From the NCBI GenBank assembly GCA_933228895.1, contig OW121857.1, positions 76,007,672 to 76,071,671 on the forward strand: a stretch of 64,000 nt of DNA, given 5' to 3'. The DNA is from Platycnemis pennipes (Eukaryota; Arthropoda; Insecta; Odonata; Platycnemididae). The notes under the pieces are model-generated. The model was not told where the DNA came from. It ran no database searches and saw only the letters and a program-made list of their open reading frames with translations. Each line of letters opens with the position of its first letter. Position 1 is the stretch's first letter. This document shows, one piece after another, positions 22,240-35,395 of this stretch. The position numbers and the translations under genes were made by a program.

Positions 22240-25200
22240 AAAAAAACAATGGATTGAGGACAAATACTGAAGTTTGAACGTTGTGGGGGAGGAAAAAAAA
22301 TTGTTATCCTAATTTACGGGGAAATAAACTATGGTACAACGATAACTATGGGCAATGAGATGCTCAAGGACTTTAAAGAAGCTATATTTTTGCATAAACA
22401 AGACAAAAAAAGTAAAATATATTTATGGCTAAATAACTTGATTTAATAATATACAATGACACAAATAAAGTGAATTTGAGGGGATAAATCATTAAAAAAT
22501 ACAGAATTAATGGAGACACTCCAACTATGCCAAAACTATCCACTAGAAGGCGTGTGTTCATAATGATAATAAAGTTTACGTTGAATGAGAAGACAAAATT
22601 TCGAACACGGCTCCAAATAAATACGGGTATAAGATAATAAGTAATGAGGATAGAAAATAAATAACATTACTTCCGTCTTAGTGAGTATTTGATCCTATAT
22701 TAATACCTGTTTAGGTAGCAATGCTGGTGTAACCGAATTAATGTTCGAATTGAATCTTGGGTGAATTTGAGAAAAGTCATGAAATACGTCATAAACTTCG
22801 AGAAGCCGTTAGTATACCTATAAAAACCTGTGATACAACACACACACCCCAACATACGGATACTGTCTTAGTAGATGAACTCCAGTGGAGGGGCAAGGTG
22901 AAAAGGTGTAGTAGAATAAAATTCAATAGAGAAGAGGCATTGGCACAATACTAACCAGACTCTTTATCAATGTAGCCTATTATTTTAGTTCTCAACCTAT
23001 ATAGAAACAAAAAAATATTAAAATAAACATTCATAACTGTAAAATAATATAATGGCTACCTAACTAATGCTTACCGTTGAAAATCCAAATTGATCGAAAC
23101 GTATATCTATTACTGCCACTCTAAACCACACTGATTCTGTATTTGTTGAATGATGATGAACAGAGAACTATGGACACCACTGAATACGTAAAAGTTCTCT
23201 AATACGACTCACAGCGAGAAGTTAATGTTCATAGGCTTACTTAGTAAAGAAGACAATAAACTTAAGGTTTTATGTATTGTTACTATTAATTCATATACAC
23301 GAAAAAGGCAAAATTAGGAGTAAACTCAGTAATGTAACAAACTTCGAAAGATTTATCTCATGTTGCCTATCACGAAATAATATATATCTATTATGTTTTG
23401 CAACAATGCACTTTACTTTCTCGATGTGTTGTAAAAAAACGACAAATTTTACATAATGGGCAAAGCTGAAATTTCCTAGCTGTTTATTTCTTCTTATGCT
23501 TTGGAAAACTGATTTTTTTTAAATTGCCAGTAATGCTATTTAGCTACGTAAGACAGTCTCCGCACAGGTGATACTTTCGAGACTGCCTAAAGCAACAAAT
23601 TACCTGTATAACAATATGTATGTAACTGTGGAGTAAATAAATATATTATTGTTATAAATATATAATTATATTATACAATACAGTAATACATATTTTTTCA
23701 GCGGTGTATATGAAAGACTTTCGCTTTCAAAGGCGTCCGAAACAAGAAGATACCTATTGAAGGGATATGAAAGAACAGGCGAGCACGCCTGTTCTTTCAA
23801 AAAATTTCAATCAAAAATTTCACGAAAAAAGTTGAAAAATACTTACTGTAAAAAATGAAGATAACGTTCAAAAAAAATCTTGATAAACTTTTCACTTGTA
23901 TGCATAATATCTACTTACTATGAGAAAGGTATTTCTTTTTACTAAATTACAATCGATTGAGTTGGTGAATTACAGTTCAACTTTAAAAAAGACCTTCTAA
24001 TTGCGGGTTTGCTTGCATACACAAGTGAGCTACGACCTAGTCACTTTAACAATGATTTTTGCGCAAATTTTCACACTTATATACCTGTAAATTGCATTTC
24101 TTGTTGGCGCCATTAACATAGAAGACAACGCAGTGCATAGAAGACCTAGATTTGAAAGTTTATTTTAGGGACTTATGGCCATCTATTTGGCATTTGGTCC
24201 CACTGTGAGGCATCAGGATTAGCCTGTATTGAAAGTATTACGGGCCTTACGGATTACCGTCACACCAGTCAATTCCGGCAGTGTATTTCGAATTCATCCG
24301 GCATTACACTGCAAAAGGGATGCAATCTAATATTAGCCTGAGCTAATTTTCTGGGCTAACGCTGACCATATTAATGGCAACAGAGCTCATTATATCCCAG
24401 TTGTACGTTGTCTCACCGCAGTTTTTAATCCACGGCAAACCATTTATGTAAAATATTGCATTTTCAATACGAAAATCAAGATTCAAAGTTCGTAGAAATT
24501 GGTAGCCGTATTTCTGTTACCGTTCAAAGTCGTGTTTCTGTAGCTGTAATTGGTAGTGTTGTGTTCTCTTGAAAGAGAAATGATTATTAATTAGCGAGCA
24601 AGGAAATGGGAGCTTAAAAATGGACCTGATAGCAGGCCAGTAACGGGCGCGAAACCACAACGCCACCTGTCCGAGGGAGATATAACTACAAGGACGAAGA
24701 ATTAAATGCTTCAAGGAAAAATATTCATAAAATGCTGGAAGAGGGGGGGGGATTGTGACGAGGGGCAGAACTTGGGAGACATGAGAGAAAAACAAAGCAG
24801 TAATGAAGAGCGGAGATCCCTTTCCGCGGTCCCGAAACAGTTACGGGGGTAACGCCTTCAAAATTTCTTTCATTCAGCAGTTTTAGAACTCAAGCATCCA
24901 GTAATTTGTTGGTCGTAGCGTAGTGAAAGAAAAACATTAAGCTCTCCACGTTCCATCTTCATTTTCCTGCGCAAGAGACCTCCACTCTCACTCATTCCCC
25001 ATTTCGCACTTCCCCCTCTCTTACTGTCATCCTCAGGGGAAGAGAGTAAAGCGAGGAACTTCGATGCTTCGATGCGGCGCTTTTGTCTTGGCACGACACA
25101 TCGACTTTTCATGAGGTCAATTATGAAACACGACTAAATCTAGCGCATTAATTTAGGCAAACACTTTTTAAGAAATTTTTAAACATTCGTTTGGAAAAAT

Positions 25201-25700
25201 TCCTAGCGTAATATGGTGATTTATACATTAAATATTACAGAGTTAGTAGTACAGAGAGGTTGACAATGTCATTATGTGTTCGGTATAGATATAATGGAAA
25301 TCACGCTGGCTTTAAATAGGATATGTATGTTCACATTTTTGTCTTCGGACTTGGCATATCAGCGTGAGGTTCTAAAAGCACTAAGCATTATAGTAATTTT
25401 ATGAGATAGCTTCGAAGCTGGTCATAAATTGAGAAATATTTATTTGAGTCTTGTGTAGTATCTGTTCCGAAATGTATTCATTTTAGACAGGAGACCGTAT
25501 TTTATTCGTAGTCGCCGTGTTCTTCTGGAGAATTGGTTACTAACAATATGATTATTGGCCCATTGCACACACACTTCTAGTACGTTTTTTTAGTCATCTT
25601 TAATGTATACATAATGTGGGGTTCCCCTTCTATACAAATTCTTTTTTGATATGGACGTGCAAGGTACGTTATATTTAATATATATACATAAAAAAGAGTC
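22240..25700. other. no gene recognised; one strong hairpin
   Basis: AT-rich sequence. 23768-23799 is a perfect 14-bp stem with a 4-nt loop (TGAAAGAACAGGCG-AGCA-reverse complement). Open frames such as 22757-22954, 24517-24795 and 24870-25112 have no recognisable domain. Confidence 0.4.
23768..23799. repeat. perfect hairpin, 14-bp arms and 4-nt loop
   Basis: TGAAAGAACAGGCG pairs without mismatch with CGCCTGTTCTTTCA around an AGCA loop. It lies in AT-rich DNA with no adjacent frame. No run of T follows, so a terminator reading is not supported; a short inverted-repeat remnant is more likely. Confidence 0.8.
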
Positions 25701-25708
25701 AATAATCT

Positions 25709-25897
25709 TCACCTACTTTGCACAGTGAAAGGGGCTTTCCCTTTTCCAATAATTCTTTTATGTCCAGTGAAGTTGTCACCCCACCTCTTCCCTTGAACGT
25801 TCGCTATCTCTAGAACAATTCGACCACACCTGGCTATTGTATCTTCTGGTGTCTGTACATCGCATCGTATCGTACATTTTACCGGTTCTACGTCCAT
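25709..25897 (-). other. small open frame, unknown
   Basis: A true ATG at 25897-25895 opens a 62-codon frame (MDVEPVKCTIRCDVQTPEDT...) with GKGKAPFTVQ near its end. It overlaps AG|GTGAAG, a weak 5' splice-site match, at its 3' edge. The amino-acid mix is protein-like and I recognise no family. The neighbourhood is AT-rich without other coding evidence. It is listed because it is the only ATG-led frame in this stretch that does not follow a base skew. Confidence 0.15.
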
Positions 25898-25899
25898 AT

Positions 25900-26640
25900 T
25901 CGGAAATAGGCTAGATGTTAAGAGTCCAGAAGGTAGCCTTCCTTACACACAACACTCCCTAAGTAATAGAAGGTGTCCTTGGCACTTTTCGGGAAACAAT
26001 GAAGTTATATACTACCATTTGAAATAGCTGAGATTTAAAATACATGAGAATCCCATTGAGCTCGAAACTACTTTCCCTTGAATAAATAGTGAAGGTAGAT
26101 ACAAAATTTATGCTAACCATTTACTTATTCAATCAATTTTTTTAATAACTTACACTCAAAGAAATCTTTCCATCATCCACTAAATACGGGAGATGACATC
26201 ATTAAACTTGCGTATATTCTGAGACAAAATATGATAAAAAATATCGTACTATTCTGGAGGCATAATATGTATTATGAAGTGTACAAGAAAAAGTGAAATG
26301 GAAAAGACGGCTAGAATGCACTTTTATATGATATGTGGAGCAAGATGGGAGAGATGCATGCTAGATGATTTATATCAATACCAGTTTAGAATGAATTAAA
26401 AAATCACATCATATCGATGTGTTCTAGTGTTGATGATCTGTAATAACAACTAAATAACTAAGCGATCATTTTCCTACTAATTCATGAGGATTAATAATAA
26501 TTTTGGGAATAAATTTCAACGAAAAAAGTTTGAGACAGTTGGAAAAAATTATAGCAATTAATTTGCAAGTCAAAGTTGTTTCCAGCTACCACTTTTGCTG
26601 TGCTCGTGAGATTTCTCTTATCCGAGGTACCATGGCGAAT
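25900..26640. other. no gene recognised
   Basis: AT-rich sequence with no domain-bearing frame, repeat end or RNA gene seen. Confidence 0.4.
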
Positions 26641-26679
26641 TTAAACCAAATATCGAATCGATTCATATTGTTGCGCGAA

Positions 26680-27180
26680 TATCGATGCGAGCATCGCCCC
26701 TCCCACCACTTGAATCTTCATTTCGCTCACCCCATCGGCTTCGGCACCCCCTGTTGTCGAGAGCGCGACGGGCCCTTCCTTCAGCCCGCATCCAGTGCCC
26801 TCAAAACCGCTCCTCCTCGGAAGGCCCTTGTTCCAGACCAACCTCTTCATGTGCCTCTCTTATTCCAGCCGCCTTCCACGGCACCCCTCCTCCTGTCTCC
26901 ACCCTCCTCCCACCCCTAACTTCCCACTCCTGCGTGCACTGAACCCAGCCGTACTCCTCCCCACCCTTTTCCTTCTCCCTCACCACTCCCCTACTTTTCC
27001 AATCATTATGTAAATCGCTTTCATTCATCTCTTTCGTTCTCTTCCCTTTGTGTCCGCCCTCTCATTCGTCCTCAGCCCGACACCTCCCATTCCCTTCCTT
27101 TTTCAACTCATTCATTCACTTCTCCACTTCTCCCTTTACTTCCCCTTCTAGACTCACAGCATTTCCATTGCCTCTGTGCT
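26680..27180. repeat. pyrimidine-rich plus-strand block
   Basis: C/T-rich sequence (CTCCTCCC-type runs), the strand mirror of the purine-rich blocks elsewhere. The overlapping Pro/Ser/Leu-rich frames at 26503-26919, 26685-26942 and 26795-27013 follow from the skew and are not treated as genes. Confidence 0.5.
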
Positions 27181-27658
27181 CACTGTGATTCCGTCTTGTG
27201 ACTTGAGGTATTGAATACTGCGTTCTCTTTGCAGCTGAAACAAAAAAATTGCTTTGTTTATTGATATAACATCCGCATGACTTTATTTACACGATCGCAA
27301 AGTACTACCTGTAGTAGTAGGATACCGGTTCTAAAACAGGAGTTTTTGAGCTATTTAGTCCGTTTTATTTGCTAACCTTTGGGAGATTAGTCTATACCAA
27401 TGTAGCCTCATAAATATGACATAAGACCCTAGACATCAGCACTACAGTTCTCTGAGTTCCACAACACAAAGTAGTTAAAAATTATTGGATTTCAGTCAGA
27501 AATTCGGTGAGAAGGGTAATAAATTTGATAACAGTGCCTCATTTACGTTAAGTACTAATAATTACGAATTTTTCTTCAGAAATACATTCCAGGGGAACGG
27601 TCATGCGCTTTGGCTCATTACTTCATTGAATTCTTTAAAAGGTGTTGAACGTACGTTG

Positions 27659-27700
27659 AAAGCTATCATTTCACTACTTACGTAGTGACATGATAGCTTT
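27659..27700. repeat. double-stem inverted repeat
   Basis: AAAGCTATCAT (27659-27669) pairs with ATGATAGCTTT (27690-27700). Inside it CACTAC pairs with GTAGTG around TTAC. This is probably a remnant of a small inverted-repeat element; no flanking duplication was identified. Confidence 0.7.
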
Positions 27701-27879
27701 TATCAAACAAAGACTAGTTTTAGATAAATATAAATTTCAATGGCATTGAGAGTTTAAATATTTTTTCCATAACTCTCAAAGGAGTTAAAATTAACTCCCA
27801 AAGCATCAAATTACTATGAAAGCAAATAATATTAAAATGAAATATTTTTACGCAATAATTTCACTATCATAACACACGG

Positions 27880-27912
27880 CCTAGGTTTTGGCACAGGACG
27901 TCATCATCAGGT
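27880..27912 (-). ncRNA. hammerhead-like / Penelope-type motif (solo, degraded)
   Basis: Read on the minus strand, CCTGATGATGACGTCCTGTG is followed by CCAAAACCTAGGCCG. CTGATGA matches the hammerhead CUGANGA box, and AAAAC stands where GAAAC is expected, so one core base is changed. The trailing CCTAGG links it to the arms at 60301-60390. No inverted partner is visible within 200 bp. Confidence 0.4.
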
Positions 27913-27919
27913 GAAAATT

Positions 27920-29890
27920 ACAGTAGATATTTAAGTATATATATTCATTAGAAAAGGGGATTTAAGGGTGGTTAATTTTAAATGCTCAAGATGCGGAGAA
28001 CATATGAGAGAGAATTGATTTCTATGGTTCTACAATAATGCCCAATTTGAACTCATATTAAAAACATTAATTACCACGATATAATCACGACTTGGCAAAA
28101 AATAAATAATAATGTTTTCTATAACACTGCAATAATTAATCACAAATTGCCTTTAGAAGTTTTTTTTGCCGCACAAAAACACTCGTTACTCTGGCAAATA
28201 AAAGACAGACCTTGTGACGAAGCTGGATGCTGCAGCTACGTTGACCATCACTAGTATTCTATCAACATTGGTAACTTTTAGAAAGTATGTAGCTACAATA
28301 CTCCTTCTAAAGCCCGTTTCACACAATACTTGATCCAGCACAAGGACAAAGATATTCACTAGCATAATATCTTTCCAGTATCGTGAGATACAGAACCAGT
28401 ATGATGGCTAACAAGCATGAATGCTATCATACTCGCTTATCTGTTCGATTCCATACTAGATGCGGTACTAGTTTGCTACCAGCATCCAGTAGGATCCACT
28501 AACCATCAACCAATCACGTCATGTTACAGTCGCAGTTTGATCTTTTCATTTATTATGGTAGATATTACGGGGATATTTCTTAAGTAGATGGATTACTCAA
28601 AAGCAGGAATTTGCAGCTATTCAATATACAATATATTTTATGGATAAAATAATGGATAAGGATAAATTTATTCCTAATTTCTTTGGTTGATACAACGTGA
28701 TTATACAGTACTCTACCCTCTATTACCCTCCTAATTATTCCGTTAACCCAAAAACGTCCTATATTCAAATTTGTTGGTTTTTTCTTAATTTCTCCAACAA
28801 TCATTCTTTTCACTACTACTAATACCTCCCCACTTGTCTTATTCTCCATTCGGTTAACCCACTATACTCTCCTACACACCCATTCCTTAGATACATTCTC
28901 TTTCCTTAGGATTCAGGTCTCCAAACCGTAAATCAGTGCCTTAAAAATTTAGCGTTTTTCATCAAATTTTCATTTGGAAATCAATCATTTTTCTCCTACT
29001 ATTCATAAAGATTTCCTTGACAGGCTTGGCTTCAAAAATTTTCTAATTAATAGTTATTTTGCTTCCAATATTTGGTAGATTATTTCTCCATCTTTTTCCT
29101 GTATTTTGGCTTGGACAGATTCCTGATTACTTTGCAATCAATGTCATCTCCTTACCATTTTTAACTGTGGCAGGAACAATCAATTCAATCTTAAAATTAA
29201 AAAGTAACACTTCAAGTTGTTAAAGAGAATTCCCTCGCTTTAGAAAATAAACAATAGTCCAACGGCTTTATCCCACAACTTGACTTTTTTGTATACACCA
29301 CGTTGTCTCGCGACGCTTTACGTTCACTAATTTACTTTTTAACGACGCAAAATTTTACCAGCACAAAATGACATTCCCTCATAGGGTGAGAGTCTACGTT
29401 CTCCTGTCATTGAAATAGGGACTACCAGATGCACACGCATTCACGCTATACGAAAGAAAAAAGGCGTACTCATTGCCAAGGAAATTAATGCTCTGCTAGG
29501 ACTATAATGACTCAATTTCATCAGTCTTTGCCCCCCATATAAGAATATTACTTTTTCATTAAGTACTTTAAAAGCAAAAACTTTATAACATTTTTTAAGC
29601 ACACACAACTCTTCACAATTGCCTTTCGGTAGTGTGCAAGGTACAGTGTGAAAACAGATCCTGGAGGAACCCGATTTTATCTAACAATTCTTGGTGGAAG
29701 CATTGATATAGATTGAAATTGTATTCACATGAAAGCTCACGTTTCAAATGGCTAAACAAATTATTGCAAAAGTTCTTTGTGGGCAATTAAATGAGTAGAT
29801 AATCTTTTTTTTAACGAAATAGGAGTTTTATTCGGAAATCGGAACGGGATATATTGTGAGAACTTAGAACGAGTTAATAAAAGTAAAATC
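27920..29890. other. no gene recognised
   Basis: AT-rich sequence. About 28310-28330 (AAGCCCGTTTCACACAATAC) resembles an end of a terminal-inverted-repeat element, but no matching second end was found. No credible coding frame is present. Confidence 0.35.
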
Positions 29891-29892
29891 TA

Positions 29893-30137
29893 CCTTATAC
29901 TACCCTAAGAAGAAACGGGGCAACCTAATCGGCCACATCATGAGACATGATGGCCTGATGAAGACAATCGTTGAAGGACTAGTGGACGGGAAGAATGGCA
30001 AAGATGGACTCTGGTGAGATACGTGATATGGAACAAGTGATGAAGGGTATAAAAGTGAAGAAATAAGTAAATATGAAGAGATTAGCCGATAGAATAACTC
30101 AGTCCCATCTGAGGATTGACAACTAACGATGATGAAT
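29893..30137 (+). pseudogene. RTE-type LINE, extreme C-terminal fragment
   Basis: Sequence from AACCTAATCGGCCACATCAT (about 29920) on aligns with the last part of the RTE copy at 52303: [19 protein letters not shown], then ...KRLADR, then the GATTGACAA end and a short GATGATGAA tail. Many substitutions and small deletions mark it as older than the 52303 copy. It lies about 40 bp from the oppositely oriented copy at 30176, so the two 3' ends face each other. Confidence 0.75.
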
Positions 30138-30175
30138 AAAATTAAAAGTTTTGAGTTTACCATAGAAGATATGAA

Positions 30176-31440
30176 TCATCATCAAGGGTCAACAATCCTA
30201 GGATTGGTTTGACGCAGCCCTCCACTCCATTCTTCTATCGGCCAACCTCTTCATTTTAACATAGTTCCTCTCTCTCACGTCCTTTACGACCTGTTCTATG
30301 TAACTCATACGAGGCCTGCCTTTTCCATTTTTCCCGTTCAATTTGTCTTACGTAATTCAATTTCAACGTATCTTCATCAGGCCATCGTGTCTTAAGATAT
30401 GGCCGAGTAAGTTGTCCCGTGTTCTTTTTTATATTTTTCAATAGACTTCTCTTCTCTCCTACTCTTCTTAGGACTTCTTCATTTGTCACTCGGTCGATCC
30501 ATTTTATCTTCATCATTCTTCGATAGCACCATATTTCGAATGCTTCCACCCCATTCTTCTCCGCTACTGTCATCGTCCATGCCTCACTGCCGTAAAGAAA
30601 CATTCTCCAGATATACGATCTGATCAATTGCTGCCTTACTTCTAAGCTTATATTTCCAGCTGTAAGTAGATTCATCTTTTGATAGAATGCCCTCTTTGCC
30701 TGGGCTATTCAACTGGCAAATTCTTTCTTGCTTCGTCCATCGTTGGTTACTCGCTTCCTAGTAACAGAACTCTTTCACCTCTTCCAGTTTCTGTTTTCCT
30801 AGTATAACGTTGGTTTTTACCTCCTCTCTCTTGCTGCACACCAATATCTTAGTTTTCTTCTTGTTGATCATCAGCTGATGCATGGCCATTGTCCTTTCCA
30901 AGGTTGTTAGCATCTTATTCAGCCCCTTCGCTGTCTCTGCTTTAGACTATGTCATCAGCGAATCGTAGCATGCTAATTGTTTCTTCGTGAATTTTCACTC
31001 CAGAACACTTCTCCTTGACTTCATTGATGGCACCCTCTATGTAAACATTAAAAATTACGGGAGACAGTGCACAGCCTTGTCTCACTCCTTTCCTTATTCT
31101 TGCTTCTTCACACCTGGGTCCAGATTTTATCACAGCTAATAGGTTTTTATACGAACTGGGGATAATTCTCCGGTCATTGTACGACACTCAAATTCCTTCC
31201 AGAATTCCAAGCATATATTCCAATACACGTTGTCAAAAGCCTTATTTAAATCCACAAATGCAATGAAGGTAGGTTTGTTCTTCTCCGTTCTCTTTTCTAT
31301 AAGCAGCCTAAGGGCCAGTATTGCTTCTCTTATACCCTTACTTTTTCTGACTGCAAATCGATCTTCAGCCAGGAACTCCTCTGCTTTTCGTTCTATTCTT
31401 CTGTAGATGATCCTTGTCAATATATTCGTTGCATGTAAAA
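30176..31440 (-). mobile_element. RTE-type LINE, 5'-truncated copy
   Basis: On the minus strand the copy starts near HATNILTRIIYRRIERKAEE (31437), followed by palm motif A in VDLNKAFDNVYW, GVRQGCALSPVIFNVY (31100-31040) and SMLRFADDIV with the catalytic FADD near 30960. It continues with WTMTVAEKNGVEAFEIWCYR, KIKWIDRVTNEEVLRRVGEK and NYVRQIEREK. A frame break and a stop interrupt it between the fingers/palm and the C-terminal part. The 3' end reads CCTAGGATTGTTGACCCTTG and then a short GATGATG tail. The endonuclease domain is absent. This is the longest RTE copy in the window; it is not functional. Confidence 0.9.
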
Positions 31441-34400
31441 TAAGAATAAAACGCGGAATCCGACAGTAAATGTGGTGTCTGATGGAAGTATGCACATTGA
31501 TCACAGATAATGGAAATTCATTGGGATTTTATGAGTTAACCACCAGGTATTAATTCCCGTGGTTATATTGCTTCGAGCTCGATGTAAAATGGCCAGACAA
31601 GCTGTTTGAGCCAGTGGAAGCTAAAAAAAAACAAGTTTATTCAAATTAACAACGCAAAGACTGCTGAGAAGTCATCTCCCACGGTCCGTGATCATTGCCG
31701 CAAAGAAAGTTGTGACAACGGGGAGGCCACGCATCCATATCGAAAATTTCATGTTCGCTTGAACTCTATAAGATGGAAGCCTAGGCGAAAGATAGAAGGA
31801 CCCTGGATCTCTAGCAGCCAGTTTAACAAGGAAGGACTGTGCGTTGCATACTCACCCCGGGGTGAGGACATAACGAGCCACGAAACGCTTACGATCATTA
31901 CATCACTATAGTGAACTATACCTAATTGCCAGAGATTATGCATAATTGTTCACAGGCTATTTTCTTTCTTCACTACTTGAGAGACATGCATATTATATCA
32001 AATTTGTTTCTACTAAAATTATGCATAATTATGTATGCATGTTGTTATAGAGCTTTAGGTTATTGAGCTTGAGGTTTAGGCTGATGAGGGGTATGAGAAC
32101 GCTTGACGCAGTTATGCTATGATGCCACAAAGAAATACAAAATATGGATTTGCTTGTTTCACGGGATTTGAGAAAGTATTTGGCTGAGTAGATTGAAGGA
32201 AATTTAACTGACGAATTACGTAAGTTAAGGATGGATTACATAAAAGATGTAACAGTCGATACCCGTACTACAACCAGACAAGGAGTATAAGAGTTGCAGA
32301 TGGGAATTAAGAATCCCCGGCTCCAACTGTAAAACAAATAGAAAGGTTAAATTGTCTGCTGTAACTTTTACTGCTCACTGCTTACTAGGAGGGCATGGTT
32401 AGAGGAATTCGAAAAACTAAAATGGTGCTGAAAGTAAGAGAGAAACTGAATTCGGTTGTCTGCGAGAGCTAAAGCTAGAGCAAAATAGCTGAAGAAATTA
32501 ATGAATTTGCTTAGCCTTCCGTTGATAGGTATATAATAATGATTATCACAGGAACACGAAACTGATGACAATCTCTAAAGGTATCTTAGAAGATGCATAA
32601 AATATATTAACAAGAAGAAGAATAGCCTTGGCGGGCGTACCAAAACAGACAGCGTAGTTCCCATGTGAGTTCAAAGTTTCTAAGACAAAAATACTTCCGC
32701 CAGCAGGGGCATTGCAAAGAGTATCCAAGGTAAATGAGCATCCGCAGGTAAGAGGAAATGAGGATTTCTTATAAGAGACTAGAAGAAAATATCTACCATA
32801 TAAAAAAAGTCACGTTATACAGCTCAAAATTAAGAACATATCTAAGTTAAACTAAAAAAATATTAAATCTAAGGACATTGAGACGCGGAATAGAATGGAG
32901 AATATTTATTTGCTGGATAGAATGACAACTGAAAAAATGACAAATACACTATGGAGGCAAAGGGTTTGCTTGAAGAGTCTAGAAGTAAGCAATATACGAG
33001 AAGGGAAGACGCTAGTGATGCTGATAATAATGGCAGAGTAAAAAATACTATGTAGCAGCAGAAATAGGATGAAAAGAATATAAATTCAAAATGTCAAGAA
33101 AGCAGGCCGGATACATGAACATTTAAGAAGAGATTAAGAGCAGTAAATGGAGTTAGAATTGAGACGACGTTCGACCTTCTTTATTTGGGAAGAGCAGAGA
33201 CTATAGACATAAACAGAGGTATTTTTACCTGTTGCTATATGTTACCTCGAAATTAATAATGGGAAAATAGAGCACTAGCAATGTATTTATGCATACTGTT
33301 TTACGGCTGCAGATAGTTTTAATGGTACTCTGTAGCTATGCACAAAAGTTAAAATTTTCACTTGAAGAAAAAGCAAGGGAAAATAGGATGCAGATGAATG
33401 ATCGTTGAAAACTAGGGAATGGGCTACATGCCAATGATTCTATGATACATGGAAAGAGTAAGAACTATAAGTTGGCGCTGGATATTTGACACTCACTTCA
33501 ACACCATACTTGGAGAAATGCTCAGTCATGGACGAAGGTTAAACTGTCCCACCAATGTTTAGAGTTTAGGCATATTGAGACCGACAATAACAGATAAGAA
33601 AATAAACTATGCGATAGAAAGAGCAGTGAAGTAAGTAATGATAATATCAGAAAAAAATAAAATAGAAAACACGGGATGATATTAACACTAAATGAAGCGA
33701 TTAAAGCCGCATACAGTTTGCCAGTATCGCTTGGTAAGGCGTATAAATCAAATAAAAAAATTACTAGCCCTTGCCTTTTCACGTATTTTGCTTACTCTCT
33801 TATAAAAGCTCACGGCTCTATCATAAAAATTTTAAAGCGAAAACATCACTCTCTGCTGAAAGATTTAGTCGTAAGCCACATACGCCGATTTGTCCTAGAA
33901 GTTAGAAATGTTAAACATATTTGAGGATAATATTATTTTTTCCATGATAAAATTTAACATGTTACTTAATTCATGAAATGTTGTTTGAATAAAACCATTT
34001 TTATCTTTATCCGATATAAGTAAAACATAAAAAGCCACTATATTGGAACCTTTAACATATGAGGGTTAAATTAGCAACAGTGAAGTAAAGTAAATGTAAT
34101 AAAGTGTAAGCGATATTAATCTGCCATTATAATGATATGGTGACACAAATGACTTTGCCAAATCGGATGTGGATAATGTACCTCTTTCAGAATAGTTACC
34201 AGCTACTACAATCACGTAAAGGTTTTCCAATGCAGATATTACCCTGAAAACCTGGTGGAGTGTGGTAAGGGAGCGCCGGAAATTTGCAGAGTGAGAAGAG
34301 AAATACTCTTCCAAAATCGGTAGGTTTTTCTTTACACAGAAGCTTCTTAGAACAAAGTCTTTCTTAACACAAACGCTTAAACGTTACTATGAACACTATG

Positions 34401-34960
34401 TTGAGATTAAATTAATTTATTCCAAATTCTTAAAAAAATTACAGTATTTAGTCAAATTCATACCTATATTTTTAAGTAGAGTAAGAGTACATGATTTAGA
34501 CTATGAACTACTGTGACCATGTGAGAATTTTCTAATGACAGTAGGTATACAAAAAGCGTGAAAGTATTGAATGGTGAAAAAAGAATTCATATGGTTTTTC
34601 TCGTAAAAAAATATGTCGCAGTCTACACAATATAGAGCAAGTAACTGACGAGAAAGTATCTGATCAAATTTTCTATAAACTCGAGAAATCTTAATTGAAT
34701 CTAAATTTTCTGGCAATTTTTGATAGATTTTACAGATTACAGTGGCGAGAGCATCTGCATCAATTAAACCTAAATTCAAGCAAGATAAATACAGAAAATA
34801 TACTTCAAGTCAGAATCCAGAGTAGGTAACATTGAAATCTTTCAACATTTACCCCTATATATTTAGGGAACTCACAATGAAAGCGTATTTTTTCTTTGAA
34901 TGAGTGGTAAACATTAAATAGGTAATAAACTTCAAAAATAGAAACAATATCAATAAATTA
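31441..34960. other. no gene recognised
   Basis: AT-rich sequence. 31606-31911 is open for 101 codons without a recognisable domain. 31940-32045 has repeated ATTATGCATAATT strings. 32130-33500 is A/G-rich and may be an old decayed element, but no family signature remains. Confidence 0.4.
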
Positions 34961-34964
34961 AAGG

Positions 34965-35395
34965 GCTTCATACTTAGGGGGAGAAGTATCCTAGGGGTAG
35001 CGAGTCGGATTGGCAAGCTAAGTGTCACTGATTCGATTCCTGATGACGCTAAATATTTTTCAGCTTTTTTTATTTCGTAAATAGACAACATGGACATCGG
35101 CTTCTACCCTAAAACACATCAATACCCCAATGGTGAAAGGCAGCAGTTTCACCGTGAGGCCCTGATGATGCAGATCAAGTAGATCGGTCCGGCATACGCA
35201 GGTGAAAGTGTAGTTCACGGAATCGGATGCAGTACTTCGATGTGGAAAGCAACGGGGAACCACCACATTATTCTCCCTAGAAGAAGCAGCCTTGCATTCC
35301 TCCCGGTAAATTATTCCGGAGGTAAAATAGTCCCCCAATCAGATCTCCAAGTGGGGACTTGTGGGAGGGGAACATCAGTCAAGAGAGACAACAAA
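34965..35395 (+). repeat. SINE-like repeat with tRNA-like head
   Basis: 34987-35051 contains GGGGTAGCGAGTCGG (A-box-like) and GATTCGATTCCTGATG (B-box-like), at a spacing closer to that of a tRNA than the other candidates here. The T-arm and acceptor stem do not close well, so it is not a working tRNA gene. A GC-richer body of about 300 bp follows, ending near ACAACAAAAATACT. This organisation fits a tRNA-derived SINE. No duplicate copy was found in the window and the flanking direct repeat is at best 6 bp. Confidence 0.4.

Noticed and set aside
26503..27013. Pro/Ser-rich frames on the plus strand
   Set aside because: They overlap in several phases within a pyrimidine-rich block.
28310..28540. 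Second terminal-inverted-repeat element starting AAGCCCGTTTCACACAATAC
   Set aside because: Only one end could be found; without a matching end or duplication it is not supported.
30153..31545. Target-site duplication for the RTE copy at 30176 (TGAGTTTACCA / TGAGTTAACCA)
   Set aside because: One mismatch, and neither copy abuts the element ends; probably chance.
31848..31880. U1 snRNA-like start (ATACTCACCCCGGGG)
   Set aside because: The similarity ends after about ten bases and the following stem-loops are absent.
34987..35051. Functional tRNA gene
   Set aside because: Boxes are present, but the T-arm and acceptor stem do not pair; a SINE-like head is more likely.
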